A DNA stretch of 64,000 nucleotides from Mycolicibacterium parafortuitum (lineage in GTDB: Bacteria; Actinomycetota; Actinomycetes; Mycobacteriales; Mycobacteriaceae), in contig NZ_AP022598.1 of assembly GCF_010725485.1 (NCBI RefSeq), forward strand, positions 4,898,001 through 4,962,000, given 5' to 3'. The notes under the pieces were generated by a model. That model was not told the DNA's origin. It did not search any database and saw nothing but the letters and a program-made list of their open reading frames with translations. The position numbers and the translations under genes are program-made. Positions within the stretch are counted from its first letter, which is position 1, and the number at the start of each line of letters is the position of its first letter. Shown here one piece after another: positions 9,572-17,817 of the stretch.

Positions 9572-10819
9572 TTATGCCCGGGGTGCACCGATTCCCGGGT
9601 CGATCTTGACCGGACCGGCCGCCGACGGCGCCACCGGGAAGTCGAAGATCGCGGTCGGGATGTACACGGTGGCGCAGGCGTTGGGGATGTCGACGACTCC
9701 GGAGAGCCGGCCCTCGATCGGTGCCGCGCCGAGTAGCAGGTACGCCTGCTCGGGGCTGTACCCGAACTTGGTGAGGTAGTCGATGGCGTGCAGGCAGGCC
9801 CGCTGATACGCCAGATGTGAATCCAGATAACGCTGTTCGCCGTCCAGCGTGACCGACGTGCCGGAGAACGCCAGCCATTCCGAGTACTGCGGATCGGTGT
9901 TGCCGGGCATGAAGATGGCGTTCTCGGTGACGCCGTAGGTCTCCATCCCTCCCGGGATCACGTCCACACGCAGATCGATGAAGCCACCCATCTCGATGGC
10001 TCCGCAGAAGGTGATCTCACCGTCGCCCTGGGAGAAGTGCAGGTCCCCGACCGACAGGTTCGCGCCGTCCACGAACACCGGATAGAACACCCGGCTGCCC
10101 TTGGTCAGGTTCTTGATGTCCTGGTTGCCACCGTTCTCGCGCGGCGGCGCGGTGCGCGCGGCCTCGGCGGCGGCCTTGGTGAACGCATCCCCGGTCAGGC
10201 CGCCGAGGATGGCGTCCCGCGGTTCCGGCGGCAAGGCCAGTGGCGGCACCCGGTCCGGGTCGGTCGCGATGAGCGCGGCCTCGCGGGTGTTCCACGTCGC
10301 CAACAGACCGGCCGACGGCGCCGTGCCCATCAGACCGGGGTGCACGATCCCGGTGAATTCCACCCCCGGGATGTGCCGCGACGTGGCCTTCTGACCGGAA
10401 AAATCCCAGATCGCCTTGTAGGCATCGGGGAACTGTTCGGTCAGGAATCCGCCGCCGTTCTGCGTCGGGAAGATGCCGGTGTAACCCCAGCCCTGACCGG
10501 CCAGGGGTCCCGAATCCTCCTGCGGGATGGGTCCCACGTCCAGGATGTCGACGATCAGCAGGTCGCCGGGTTTGGCGCCCTCGACCGCGATCGGACCGGA
10601 CAGCACGTGGACCGTCGTCAACGGGGCGTTGCGGATGTCCTCGGCCGAGTCGTCGTTGTGGATCGCTCCGTCGAACCACTCGCGGCAGTGCACCCGGAAC
10701 GAATCCCCTTTCTCGACCGTGACGGCGGCCGGGATGTCAGGGTGCCAGCGGTTGTGGCCGAGCTTCTCCTGGTCGGTGAACTTCTTCGTCGAGTCGAGCG
10801 GAAAGACGATGTCCGGCAT
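9572..10819 (-). CDS. fmdA: Formamidase / acetamidase (FmdA)
   Basis: A 415-residue enzyme of the FmdA/AmdA acetamidase-formamidase family, which hydrolyses formamide or short amides to the acid and ammonia in the cytoplasm. Family features are FDGAIHNDDSAEDIRN near the start, SGPIAVEGAKPGDLL, and SVGDLHFSQGDGEI. The ATG at 10819 follows GAAGGGA. It is 10 nt downstream of a small FmdB-like zinc-ribbon gene, a usual partner. In this context it may clear formamide made by the neighbouring catabolic operon; that link is inferred. Confidence 0.92.
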   Translation of the reverse strand: MPDIVFPLDSTKKFTDQEKLGHNRWHPDIPAAVTVEKGDSFRVHCREWFDGAIHNDDSAEDIRNAPLTTVHVLSGPIAVEGAKPGDLLIVDILDVGPIPQEDSGPLAGQGWGYTGIFPTQNGGGFLTEQFPDAYKAIWDFSGQKATSRHIPGVEFTGIVHPGLMGTAPSAGLLATWNTREAALIATDPDRVPPLALPPEPRDAILGGLTGDAFTKAAAEAARTAPPRENGGNQDIKNLTKGSRVFYPVFVDGANLSVGDLHFSQGDGEITFCGAIEMGGFIDLRVDVIPGGMETYGVTENAIFMPGNTDPQYSEWLAFSGTSVTLDGEQRYLDSHLAYQRACLHAIDYLTKFGYSPEQAYLLLGAAPIEGRLSGVVDIPNACATVYIPTAIFDFPVAPSAAGPVKIDPGIGAPRA

Positions 10820-10829
10820 GATTTTCCCT

Positions 10830-11114
10830 TCAGGGTCGTGGGAGTTTCTGGTGCAGTGGATTGGTCGTGACCTTGCGCCCGGGCGCTTTCCGCGGCGGCG
10901 CGGAGACGACCCCGGGAGTGTCGGCGGTGCTTCGGGTGGCGTCCTGCAACGCCATCGCCGTACCTGCGGAACGGCCCAGGTTAGGAGCGGCAATCATCCG
11001 GCGGGCCGGCCCCCGGCATGTCGGGCAGGTGATCTCGTCGGGCCGACTCTGCATCGAGTGCATCTGCTGTGTGACGGCACAGCCGGATCGACAACGAAAT
11101 GCGTAGAGGATCAA
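10830..11114 (-). CDS. fmdB: FmdB-like zinc-ribbon protein
   Basis: A 94-residue protein starting with TTG at 11114 behind GAGGG. It has two cysteine pairs, FRCRSGC and TCPTC, spaced like the FmdB zinc ribbon, then a low-complexity basic tail. FmdB proteins are described as regulators of amidase genes and usually lie beside fmdA, as here. The first pair is C-x3-C rather than the common C-x2-C, so metal binding is likely but not certain. Confidence 0.75.
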   Translation of the reverse strand: MILYAFRCRSGCAVTQQMHSMQSRPDEITCPTCRGPARRMIAAPNLGRSAGTAMALQDATRSTADTPGVVSAPPRKAPGRKVTTNPLHQKLPRP

Positions 11115-11311
11115 AGCATTTCCCTCGGCGGTCGCAGGGGTGGAGCGGAAGTGAAAGCCACCCTACCCACGGATACCGCTATGCGCGGGGCGGATGGACA
11201 ACCCCACAGGAAATGGGTGCGGTGGTGTATCCGGCTACAGGGTGGCGCTCGCCAACCGTCGTGGTGGGGCGGACGCGGATCCGCACCGGCCGGCAAAACC
11301 CTTGTCTTGAG
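11115..11311. other. Intergenic region before fmdB-fmdA
   Basis: 197 nt between the pucR-type gene and fmdB, both on the minus strand. It should hold the fmdBA promoter if that pair is transcribed separately. I see no strong palindrome, hairpin or small gene. Confidence 0.4.
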
Positions 11312-12496
11312 CTACTTTTGGGGACTCTCGACCGCCCGCGGGTTCGACCCGCTCCCCATGCCCATGTTGCGCGCCGCCCACAGCGCGATCCGGAAATTGA
11401 TCCGGTCACCCTCGTCCAGCGGGTTGGCCCCGGTCAGCTCGGCGATCTTCGCCAACCTGTTGCGCAAGGTGTTGACATGCACGTAGAGCTGACTGGCCGC
11501 CGCCGAGATGTCGTTGCCCGGCGCCAGGAATGCTTCCAACGACGAGACCAGAAACGCATTGTTGGTCTTGTCGTATTCGACCAGTGGCACCAGTAGCCGC
11601 TGGACAAAGGGCACCAGCCGAACCTTCGGGACCGCCGCCAGCAGGCCTTCGATCGTGGCGATCTCGTCGATGTGCACGACCCGGCGGCGTCTGGCCGCCT
11701 CCTGCAGCGCCTCCAGCGCTTCCGGGATCGCCCGTGCCATCGACTGTGGGTCGGCGCCCAACGCCACGCCGCACACCAGCTCCGAGGCGGCCAGCTCGGC
11801 CTGGAACTCCGGCGTGTGCGGGCACAGCGCCACGATGCGCTCGCCGAGCACGGCCACCGCCGCGCGGTGACGATCGACCAGGGCGTGCACTCGGGTGTGG
11901 AGTTCGGCGGGAAACGCGCAGACCGCCACCGGCGCGCCGCTCAGGCCGTGCCGTGCGAACGCGGCCTCCACCGGACCCACCCCCAACGTGCCGGCCATGA
12001 ACCATCTCAGCATCGATCCGAGATCGCGTTCACCGGACTCGACATCCCGATCGGCCGCCCGCCGGGAGTCGACCCAGTCGATGATCCGGCGAAACGGCAC
12101 CCCGGGACGCTGTATCAGCAGCGGCAGCCGGCGGTTGTCACACGACTGGACGAGCGGAGGCGGCAGATCGTCGAAGACATCGCCGATCCCGATCACCAGC
12201 CCGGTGACCCGGCGCTCGGCGAGGATCGACACGTACCGGTCGATCGCCGCCTCCGGCTGGCCGAGGACGGGCACGCCGACGCTGAGGATGAGCTCCCCAC
12301 CCATCAGGTACGGGGACGGGTCGGCCAGCTCGGTCGGATAGACGAACCTGATGGGCCGGGCGAGATCCGCGGTCGGGGTGACGAGCTCGACGTGCAGACT
12401 CGGTTCGGTGAGCATCTCCCCGATGCCGGCCGTACCGCTGTGAGGTCCCGCGGCCACGGTCGCGCCGTCGCCGACCTCCTGACCACCGATGGTCAT
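11312..12496 (-). CDS. PucR/CdaR-type transcriptional regulator
   Basis: A 394-residue protein. The N-terminal ligand domain is PucR-like (SPYLMGGELILSVGVP), a GGDEF-like central part follows, and the C-terminal helix-turn-helix reads LYVHVNTLRNRLAKIAELTG. Proteins of this type sense purine-derived or other nitrogen compounds and activate catabolic genes. It lies 56 nt downstream of the ferredoxin reductase gene and ends the operon-like run from the permease, so it is the obvious candidate regulator of that pathway. The fmdB-fmdA pair follows after about 200 nt. Confidence 0.88.
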   Translation of the reverse strand: MTIGGQEVGDGATVAAGPHSGTAGIGEMLTEPSLHVELVTPTADLARPIRFVYPTELADPSPYLMGGELILSVGVPVLGQPEAAIDRYVSILAERRVTGLVIGIGDVFDDLPPPLVQSCDNRRLPLLIQRPGVPFRRIIDWVDSRRAADRDVESGERDLGSMLRWFMAGTLGVGPVEAAFARHGLSGAPVAVCAFPAELHTRVHALVDRHRAAVAVLGERIVALCPHTPEFQAELAASELVCGVALGADPQSMARAIPEALEALQEAARRRRVVHIDEIATIEGLLAAVPKVRLVPFVQRLLVPLVEYDKTNNAFLVSSLEAFLAPGNDISAAASQLYVHVNTLRNRLAKIAELTGANPLDEGDRINFRIALWAARNMGMGSGSNPRAVESPQK

Positions 12497-12552
12497 CGCG
12501 ACGCTCGTACTGCCATGTCAGCGAAGTCTAAGCGGCCCATGCGGCGGGCCCA

Positions 12553-13497
12553 TCACAGATCGAGTGTGAGCTTGGCTCCGGGTCGGGCACGTGAGACACA
12601 GATCATCATCGACGCGTTCGCGCGACGCTCGTCGTCGCTGAGGAGATCGTCGCGATGGTCGACCTGCCCGGAGAGCACCTTCGTCTCACACGTTCCGCAG
12701 AATCCGCTGGTACAGGAGAAGGGTGTGTCGGGTGCCACCGCGAGTACCGCGTCGAGCACGCTCTGGTCCGCCGGCACCGTGACGGTGACGCCGGTGCGCG
12801 CCAGTTCGACCTCGAACGCCCCGCCCTCGGCGGCGGCCGTCGCGGCGGGGGTGGCCGCGGTGAACTGTTCGACGTGGAGCGGCAGGTCGGGATAGCGAGC
12901 CGCGATCTCCCGGACCGCTGACAGCATGGCCGGCGGCCCGCAGCAGTACACCGCGGTGCCTGCCGGGCTGTCGGCGAAGGCCCGCTCGAGGTCGGGCAGC
13001 CCGACCTCGTCCTGGGGATGGAGGTGGACGCCGCCGAAGCCGGCCAGCCGGTCGGTGAACGCCATCGCGGCGCGACTGCGCCCGCCGTAGAGCAGCGTCA
13101 CCTCTGGCGGCTGCGGTCGCGACCGCAGCGCCTCCACCATCGCCAGGATCGGGGTGATCCCGATGCCCCCGGCCAGCAGCAGATACCTCGGCGCATCCAC
13201 CAGGGCGAAATCGTTTCGCGGCTCACCCACATCCAGCACGTCGCCGAGGCGCAGCCGGTCGTGCACTTCCCGGGAGCCGCCCCGACCGTCCTCGACCTTC
13301 AGCACGGCGATGGTGTAGCTGTGCGGGTCGTCGGCCGACCCGCACAGCGAGTACTGGCGCACGGTCCCCGACGGGAGCGTGACGGGCACGTGGGCCCCGG
13401 CGCTCCAGCCGGGGAGCCGTCCCCCGGTCGGGCTGCGCAGCTCGACGGAGATGACGGCATCGGCCTCCAGGCGTAGTTGGGTGACGCGCAGCCTCAC
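12553..13497 (-). CDS. Ferredoxin-NAD(P)H reductase component of a Rieske oxygenase
   Basis: A 314-residue VanB/phthalate-dioxygenase-reductase type flavoprotein. It has an FMN-binding part (RQYSLCGS), an NAD domain (GGIGITPILAM and YCCGPPAML) and a C-terminal plant-type [2Fe-2S] ferredoxin with Cys spacing C-x4-C-x2-C (CTSGFCGTC) and a final Cys in MMICVSRA. The GTG start overlaps the stop of the Rieske oxygenase by 4 nt, so the two are translated together and form a two-component oxygenase. A paralogue lies at 61082-62038. Confidence 0.93.
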   Translation of the reverse strand: MRLRVTQLRLEADAVISVELRSPTGGRLPGWSAGAHVPVTLPSGTVRQYSLCGSADDPHSYTIAVLKVEDGRGGSREVHDRLRLGDVLDVGEPRNDFALVDAPRYLLLAGGIGITPILAMVEALRSRPQPPEVTLLYGGRSRAAMAFTDRLAGFGGVHLHPQDEVGLPDLERAFADSPAGTAVYCCGPPAMLSAVREIAARYPDLPLHVEQFTAATPAATAAAEGGAFEVELARTGVTVTVPADQSVLDAVLAVAPDTPFSCTSGFCGTCETKVLSGQVDHRDDLLSDDERRANASMMICVSRARPGAKLTLDL

Positions 13498-14537
13498 TGC
13501 GGTGCGTGGCCGTTGGTGGCGGCCAGCTCCGGATCGCGGGCCTGCTGGATGGACTGCACGGCGAACTGCGTCGCCCGGCGGTAGTTCAGGGTGTAGATGT
13601 CCGCGGGCGCCGACACCTCTACCGCCTGGCCCGCCAGCGGCACCTCCTTGGGCTCGAGCCCCTCCAGGACCGGCGTGTCCTCGTTGAAGACCTTGGTCTC
13701 GATCTCCAGGATCTCGTCGACGCTGCCACCGCGGAAATCCTTGTCGGTGGCCACCCCCCAGAAGATGACGCATTTGTCATAGCTGACCGGCGACGGGAAA
13801 TCGACGAGGTAGCGCTTGCCGACCTCGGGGCCGAAGTCGTAGAGGATGGTCGCGATGCCGGGAGCGTAGGAGTGGTAGTGCATCCAGGCGTCGCCGACGT
13901 CGGAGAAGTCCGAGTCGGGCACCCCCGGGTAGAAGTAGGACGCCCACACCTCGCGCCCCTCCCGCTTGACGTCCAGGTCGGTCACGACCGGGTTCACGTC
14001 GCCCATCGACGGCTCGTGAACGAACGGGAAGTGCGCCATGTCGCGGAAGTTCTCCGTGGCGGCCATGAACCCACAGTTGGCGTGAATCGGTTCTGCTGCA
14101 CGCCAAGACAACTGGAGGCCGTCGATCTCCGGCGGGTTGGGGATGTCGAAGACCGGGTCCCCCAGGCAGGTCCACACGTGCTCGAAACGCTCGATCACCG
14201 GGTACGACTTGATCGCGGCCTTGGGCGGGATGCGTCCGCCCTCGGGCAGGGACGGGATGCGGTCGCACACACCGGTGCTGCCGTCGAACTCCCAGCCGTG
14301 ATAGGGACACGCGATGTTGTCGCCGACCACCTTGCCGTCGGCGAGATTGCCACCGCGGTGGATGCACCGGCGGTCGGTGACCCGCGCGGTACCGGTCGAG
14401 TCCCGGAACACCACCAGGTTCTGGTCCAGCAGCGTGGCCGACTGCGGGGTGTCGATGTCTTCGGACCGTGCCACCACGAACCACACGTGCTGGTAGGCCT
14501 CGCGGAGTTTCTCGGGGGTCAGTGCGTCGTGGTTCAT
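13494..14537 (-). CDS. Rieske non-heme iron oxygenase, oxygenase component
   Basis: A 347-residue ring-hydroxylating or demethylating oxygenase of the vanillate O-demethylase/phthalate family. The Rieske cluster ligands are Cys58-x-His60 and Cys77-x2-His80. The mononuclear iron site follows D-x2-H-x4-H (Asp166, His169, His174) in a typical N-F-R-D-M-A-H context. The start at 14537 has AGGAGAG. It overlaps the upstream deacetylase stop (ATGA) and the downstream reductase start (GTGA). Rieske enzymes of this class oxidise aromatic rings or remove O- or N-methyl groups; the substrate here is unknown. Confidence 0.93.
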   Translation of the reverse strand: MNHDALTPEKLREAYQHVWFVVARSEDIDTPQSATLLDQNLVVFRDSTGTARVTDRRCIHRGGNLADGKVVGDNIACPYHGWEFDGSTGVCDRIPSLPEGGRIPPKAAIKSYPVIERFEHVWTCLGDPVFDIPNPPEIDGLQLSWRAAEPIHANCGFMAATENFRDMAHFPFVHEPSMGDVNPVVTDLDVKREGREVWASYFYPGVPDSDFSDVGDAWMHYHSYAPGIATILYDFGPEVGKRYLVDFPSPVSYDKCVIFWGVATDKDFRGGSVDEILEIETKVFNEDTPVLEGLEPKEVPLAGQAVEVSAPADIYTLNYRRATQFAVQSIQQARDPELAATNGHAPQ

Positions 14538-15439
14538 CGTTGCTCTCCTGTCGCTCGGGCTGTGACGGGTTCGAACTCGGGGCGGGTCAACGTGCGCGGC
14601 GTCAGCTGCTGGGCCTGCACGTGATCGGCGATCTCGGCCATGCCCGCCACCCAGACGTCGTCCATGCTGCACACGTCGGAGATGAACTCCCGCAGCGCCG
14701 CCGCCCGGCCGGGCCGGCCGCTGAGGAACGGGTGATTGGTCAGGATCCAGGCGCCGCCGATATCGCGCATCGCGTCGAGCTCGCTGCGCCACAGTTCGAT
14801 CGCCTTGGCGGGCGTCTCGATCAGTCCGGTGCCGGAGAAGTCCGGCACGAAGCAGTACTGCTGCCAGTCGTCGAGCGCCCAGCTGACCGGGAGCTCCACC
14901 AGCGACCCCGCCCCCGGCACCGCCAGCTGGTAGGGGTGATCGGAGTCCATCAGGGTCGAGTCGTAGGTGAACCCGAAGTCCGTCAACACCTTCGGGGTGT
15001 GCCAGTTCATCTCCCACATCGGGGCGCGGTAGCCCGTCGGCCGCACCCCGGCGACCTCGTCGAGCGCGGTGAGCCCGCGCTCCAGGATGGCGCGCTCGGT
15101 GTCCTCGTCGACGCCGACCAGCGACTCGTGCAGGTAGCCGTGATGGGCGATCTCGTGGCCGGCCCGCGCGATCGACCGGATCGGCTCAGGATGCCGGTGT
15201 GCGGTGTATCCCGGGACGAAAAAGGTTCCGGGAACCGAGAACTCGTCCAGGATGCCGAGTAGGCGGGGCACTCCCACCAACGGCCCGTAGGCCTGGTGGG
15301 ACATCGTCCCCATCCGGTCGGCGTAGGCGGCATCGGTGCTGAGCAACGGGGATTCGGCGTCGACGTCGAAGGTGAACGCGACGGCGCAGCGCTTCCCCTG
15401 CGGCCAGGACACCGGTTGGGCGGGCGTCAGGGCGGTCAT
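14534..15439 (-). CDS. Polysaccharide deacetylase-fold hydrolase (PuuE / cyclic imidase-like)
   Basis: A 301-residue NodB-fold hydrolase. The metal site is visible as FTFDVDAE (Asp pair) and an H-x3-H-type segment HHGYLHE; the later TGYRAPMWEMN and WILTNHP complete the usual motifs. It has no signal peptide, so it acts in the cytoplasm, unlike cell-wall deacetylases. That fits the PuuE allantoinase and HpPgdA/cyclic-imidase branch, which opens hydantoin or imide rings. Genes on both sides overlap it by 4 nt. The substrate is inferred to be a C-N bond in a small cyclic compound. Confidence 0.85.
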   Translation of the reverse strand: MTALTPAQPVSWPQGKRCAVAFTFDVDAESPLLSTDAAYADRMGTMSHQAYGPLVGVPRLLGILDEFSVPGTFFVPGYTAHRHPEPIRSIARAGHEIAHHGYLHESLVGVDEDTERAILERGLTALDEVAGVRPTGYRAPMWEMNWHTPKVLTDFGFTYDSTLMDSDHPYQLAVPGAGSLVELPVSWALDDWQQYCFVPDFSGTGLIETPAKAIELWRSELDAMRDIGGAWILTNHPFLSGRPGRAAALREFISDVCSMDDVWVAGMAEIADHVQAQQLTPRTLTRPEFEPVTARATGEQR

Positions 15440-16398
15440 TTGCGTGCCTTTCTTCCGAACACGGACAGGAATTCCCAGGTGACGTTGGCAGCCGCGACGG
15501 CGGTGATCTCGGCGTGGTCGTAGGCAGGCGACACTTCGACGACGTCGACGCCGACCAGGTTCACCCCGTCGAAGCCTCGGACGACCTCGAGGAGCTCGCG
15601 GCTGGTCATCCCGCCGGCCTCGGGCGTTCCGGTGCCCGGTGCATGGGCAGGATCGAGCACGTCGATGTCGACCGACACGTATACCGGTGCGTCACCGACC
15701 CTTTCACGAATGCGGTCGATGATTCCGTCGCTGCCGAGCGTGCCGATGTCGCGACAGGTGATGCAGGAGAATCCGAAGTTCGCGTCGTCGACGAGATCCT
15801 GCTTGTCGTAGATGGATCCCCGGACCCCGACGTGCAGGCTCTTGTCCATCAACAGCCCCTCCTCGAACGCGCGACGGAACGGCGAGCCGTGCGTGATGTC
15901 GGCGCCGTAGTAGCTGTCCCAGGTGTCGAGGTGTGCGTCGAAGTGCACCAGCGCGACCGGTCCGTGCACGGCGTGGACGGCCCGCAGGGACGGCAGGGCC
16001 ACGGAGTGGTCACCGCCGAGGATCACCGCCCGGGTGCCGCCGGCAAGCAGGGCGGTCAGTTCCTCGGCGGTCTGGTCGACCGCCGCGCCGATGTCGAACG
16101 GGTTGCACGCGATGTCACCGGCGTCGGCGAACTGGCACACCTCGAAGGGTTTGATGTCCAGTTCCGGGTTGTACCCGCGGATCAGCCGGGAGGCCTGCCG
16201 AATCGCGTTGGGGCCGAAGCGTGCTCCGGGACGATAGGTCACCGCACTGTCGAACGGCACACCGACGACGACGACGTCGGCGCGCGCCACATCCTCGAGT
16301 CTGGGCAGCCGCGCGAAGGTGGTCCACCCGGCGTATCGCGGCTGCACCTGCGGATCGACCGCGCCCACGATCCCGGGGCGGTCGGTGTCGTTGTTCAT
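15436..16398 (-). CDS. Ureohydrolase (agmatinase / guanidinobutyrase family)
   Basis: A 320-residue Mn-dependent enzyme of the arginase/agmatinase family. All six metal ligands are present: His131 (GGDHS), Asp155, His157, Asp159 (DAHLD), Asp244 and Asp246 (SVDID-x2-DP), followed by APGTGTPE. Such enzymes remove urea, or formamide in formiminoglutamase, from guanidino or formimino substrates. The ATG at 16398 follows GGAAAGG. It lies 13 nt after an SDR gene and overlaps the deacetylase by 4 nt. The name agmatinase would be only a guess; guanidino acids or guanidine are equally possible. Confidence 0.9.
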   Translation of the reverse strand: MNNDTDRPGIVGAVDPQVQPRYAGWTTFARLPRLEDVARADVVVVGVPFDSAVTYRPGARFGPNAIRQASRLIRGYNPELDIKPFEVCQFADAGDIACNPFDIGAAVDQTAEELTALLAGGTRAVILGGDHSVALPSLRAVHAVHGPVALVHFDAHLDTWDSYYGADITHGSPFRRAFEEGLLMDKSLHVGVRGSIYDKQDLVDDANFGFSCITCRDIGTLGSDGIIDRIRERVGDAPVYVSVDIDVLDPAHAPGTGTPEAGGMTSRELLEVVRGFDGVNLVGVDVVEVSPAYDHAEITAVAAANVTWEFLSVFGRKARK

Positions 16399-16411
16399 CA
16401 ATTCGCCTTTC

Positions 16412-17119
16412 CTAGACACGATTACGAGAGAGTCCACCGTCGACGTTGACCACCTGGCCGACCGCCGCACCCAGCCGGCGCTGGCAGAGCAGGCCGATGG
16501 TGCGGGCCACCTCGGTGACGCTGCCCCGACGCCCGATGGGAGGCAGCGCGGAGCCGCCGGCTACGTCGCACACCGCCCATTCGGACTCCACGGCGCCGAC
16601 CGCGACGGCGTTGACGCCGATCCCGAACCGACCGAAGTCACGGGTCAGAGACTTGGTCAGGGCGACGATGCCGCCCGCCGCCGTGGCGACCGCGGCCAGT
16701 TCCGGCCCGCCGACGTGCCAGCGGGAGGTCGTCAGCACCATCCGGGCGCCGCCACCCGCGCCGCGCATGTGCTCGGCGGCGGCCTGGGCGAACAGGAAGG
16801 TACCGGTGAGAGTGGCCTCGACGTGCGCCCAGAAGTCGTCCATCGACTGCGCGGTGAGGGCGGCGGCGTGGGGTAACCCGTGCGCGGTGACCAGCGTGTC
16901 GAGGCCACCCATCGCCTCGGCGGCCGCCGCCACGGCGGCGCGTACGTCGTCGGCGTCGGCAGGGTTCGCCGCGAGGGTCAGGTCCGGGCCGGACGTGGTC
17001 ACCGGCCCGGCGGTGCGGACGCCGACAGTGCTCGCGCCGCCCGCGCGAAAGTGATCCCGCACGGCCGCGCCGAGGTCGGTGTCCACGCCGGTGATCAGGA
17101 CCCGCTGTTGTTCGACCAT
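16412..17119 (-). CDS. SDR-fold protein lacking the catalytic Tyr-Lys
   Basis: A 235-residue short-chain dehydrogenase-like protein. It keeps a modified cofactor motif (TGVDTDLG, residues 10-17) and the C-terminal NAVAVGAVES and NVDGGLS. The active-site Y-x3-K is missing: residues 144-148 read VATAA, which align exactly with YAAAK of the next gene. It is probably not an active oxidoreductase by itself. Together with the intact SDR 2 nt upstream in the operon it may form a heterodimer, as BbsC/BbsD do in benzylsuccinate degradation. That partnership is an inference. Confidence 0.85.
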   Translation of the reverse strand: MVEQQRVLITGVDTDLGAAVRDHFRAGGASTVGVRTAGPVTTSGPDLTLAANPADADDVRAAVAAAAEAMGGLDTLVTAHGLPHAAALTAQSMDDFWAHVEATLTGTFLFAQAAAEHMRGAGGGARMVLTTSRWHVGGPELAAVATAAGGIVALTKSLTRDFGRFGIGVNAVAVGAVESEWAVCDVAGGSALPPIGRRGSVTEVARTIGLLCQRRLGAAVGQVVNVDGGLSRNRV

Positions 17120-17121
17120 GC

Positions 17122-17817
17122 TCAGATCACCGTTCCGCTGTTGACCGACAGGACTTCTCCGCATAGGAAGAGGTCTTCTTCGAGCAGGGCGCGCACCAGT
17201 TCGGCCACCTCGGCCGGCGTGGCGATACGACGCGCGGGCAGCGTCTCGAGGAACTCCTCGGCACGCTCCCACGAATCGGCCGGCAGCAGTGGCGTGTCAC
17301 AGGGCCCGGGTGCGACCGCGTTGACGATCACCCCGTCGGCTGCCACCTCGGCGGCGACGCTGCGCAACAACGACAGCGCGGCGCCCTTGGCGGCGGCATA
17401 GTGGGCGTCGTTGCTGCCTCCGCCGATGGCGCGTTCCGAGGCGATCCCGACGATCCGGCCCTGTTTGCGCGAGCGCATCTGCGGCAGCACCGCCCGGCAC
17501 ACATGGGCCAGCCCGCCGACGTGCACCCTGAGCATCCGCTGCCAGGACGCCGGATCGATGTCCAGTGCCGGGATCTCCTCGTAGTGACCGGCACAGATCA
17601 CGGCGGCGTCGATCTGCCCGAAGGTGGCCTCGATCTGTGCCACGGCCCCGACCACCGCCTGCTCGTCGGCGACGTCGGCGGTGAGCCACATATCGGTGTC
17701 GGGCGCGGGTTCGCGGGAGATCGACGCGACGGTCCACCCGCATTCGGCGAGCCGCACGGCGACGGCCGCACCGATGCCGCTGCCGGCACCGGTCACCACG
17801 GCGACCGGGGCGCTCAT
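17122..17817 (-). CDS. Short-chain dehydrogenase/reductase (intact active site)
   Basis: A 231-residue classical SDR. Features are TGAGSGIG at residues 9-16, CAG in place of NNAG, Ser127, and Tyr140/Lys144 in YAAAK. It oxidises or reduces an alcohol/ketone with NAD(P); the substrate is unknown. It overlaps the permease stop by 4 nt (ATGA) and precedes the degenerate SDR by 2 nt, so both are surely made together. A step on a hydroxylated intermediate of the pathway is likely. Confidence 0.9.
   Translation of the reverse strand: MSAPVAVVTGAGSGIGAAVAVRLAECGWTVASISREPAPDTDMWLTADVADEQAVVGAVAQIEATFGQIDAAVICAGHYEEIPALDIDPASWQRMLRVHVGGLAHVCRAVLPQMRSRKQGRIVGIASERAIGGGSNDAHYAAAKGAALSLLRSVAAEVAADGVIVNAVAPGPCDTPLLPADSWERAEEFLETLPARRIATPAEVAELVRALLEEDLFLCGEVLSVNSGTVI

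Noticed and set aside
10037..11486. Plus-strand frames opposite fmdA and fmdB
   Set aside because: fmdA and fmdB match families over their whole length; the opposite frames show no motif.
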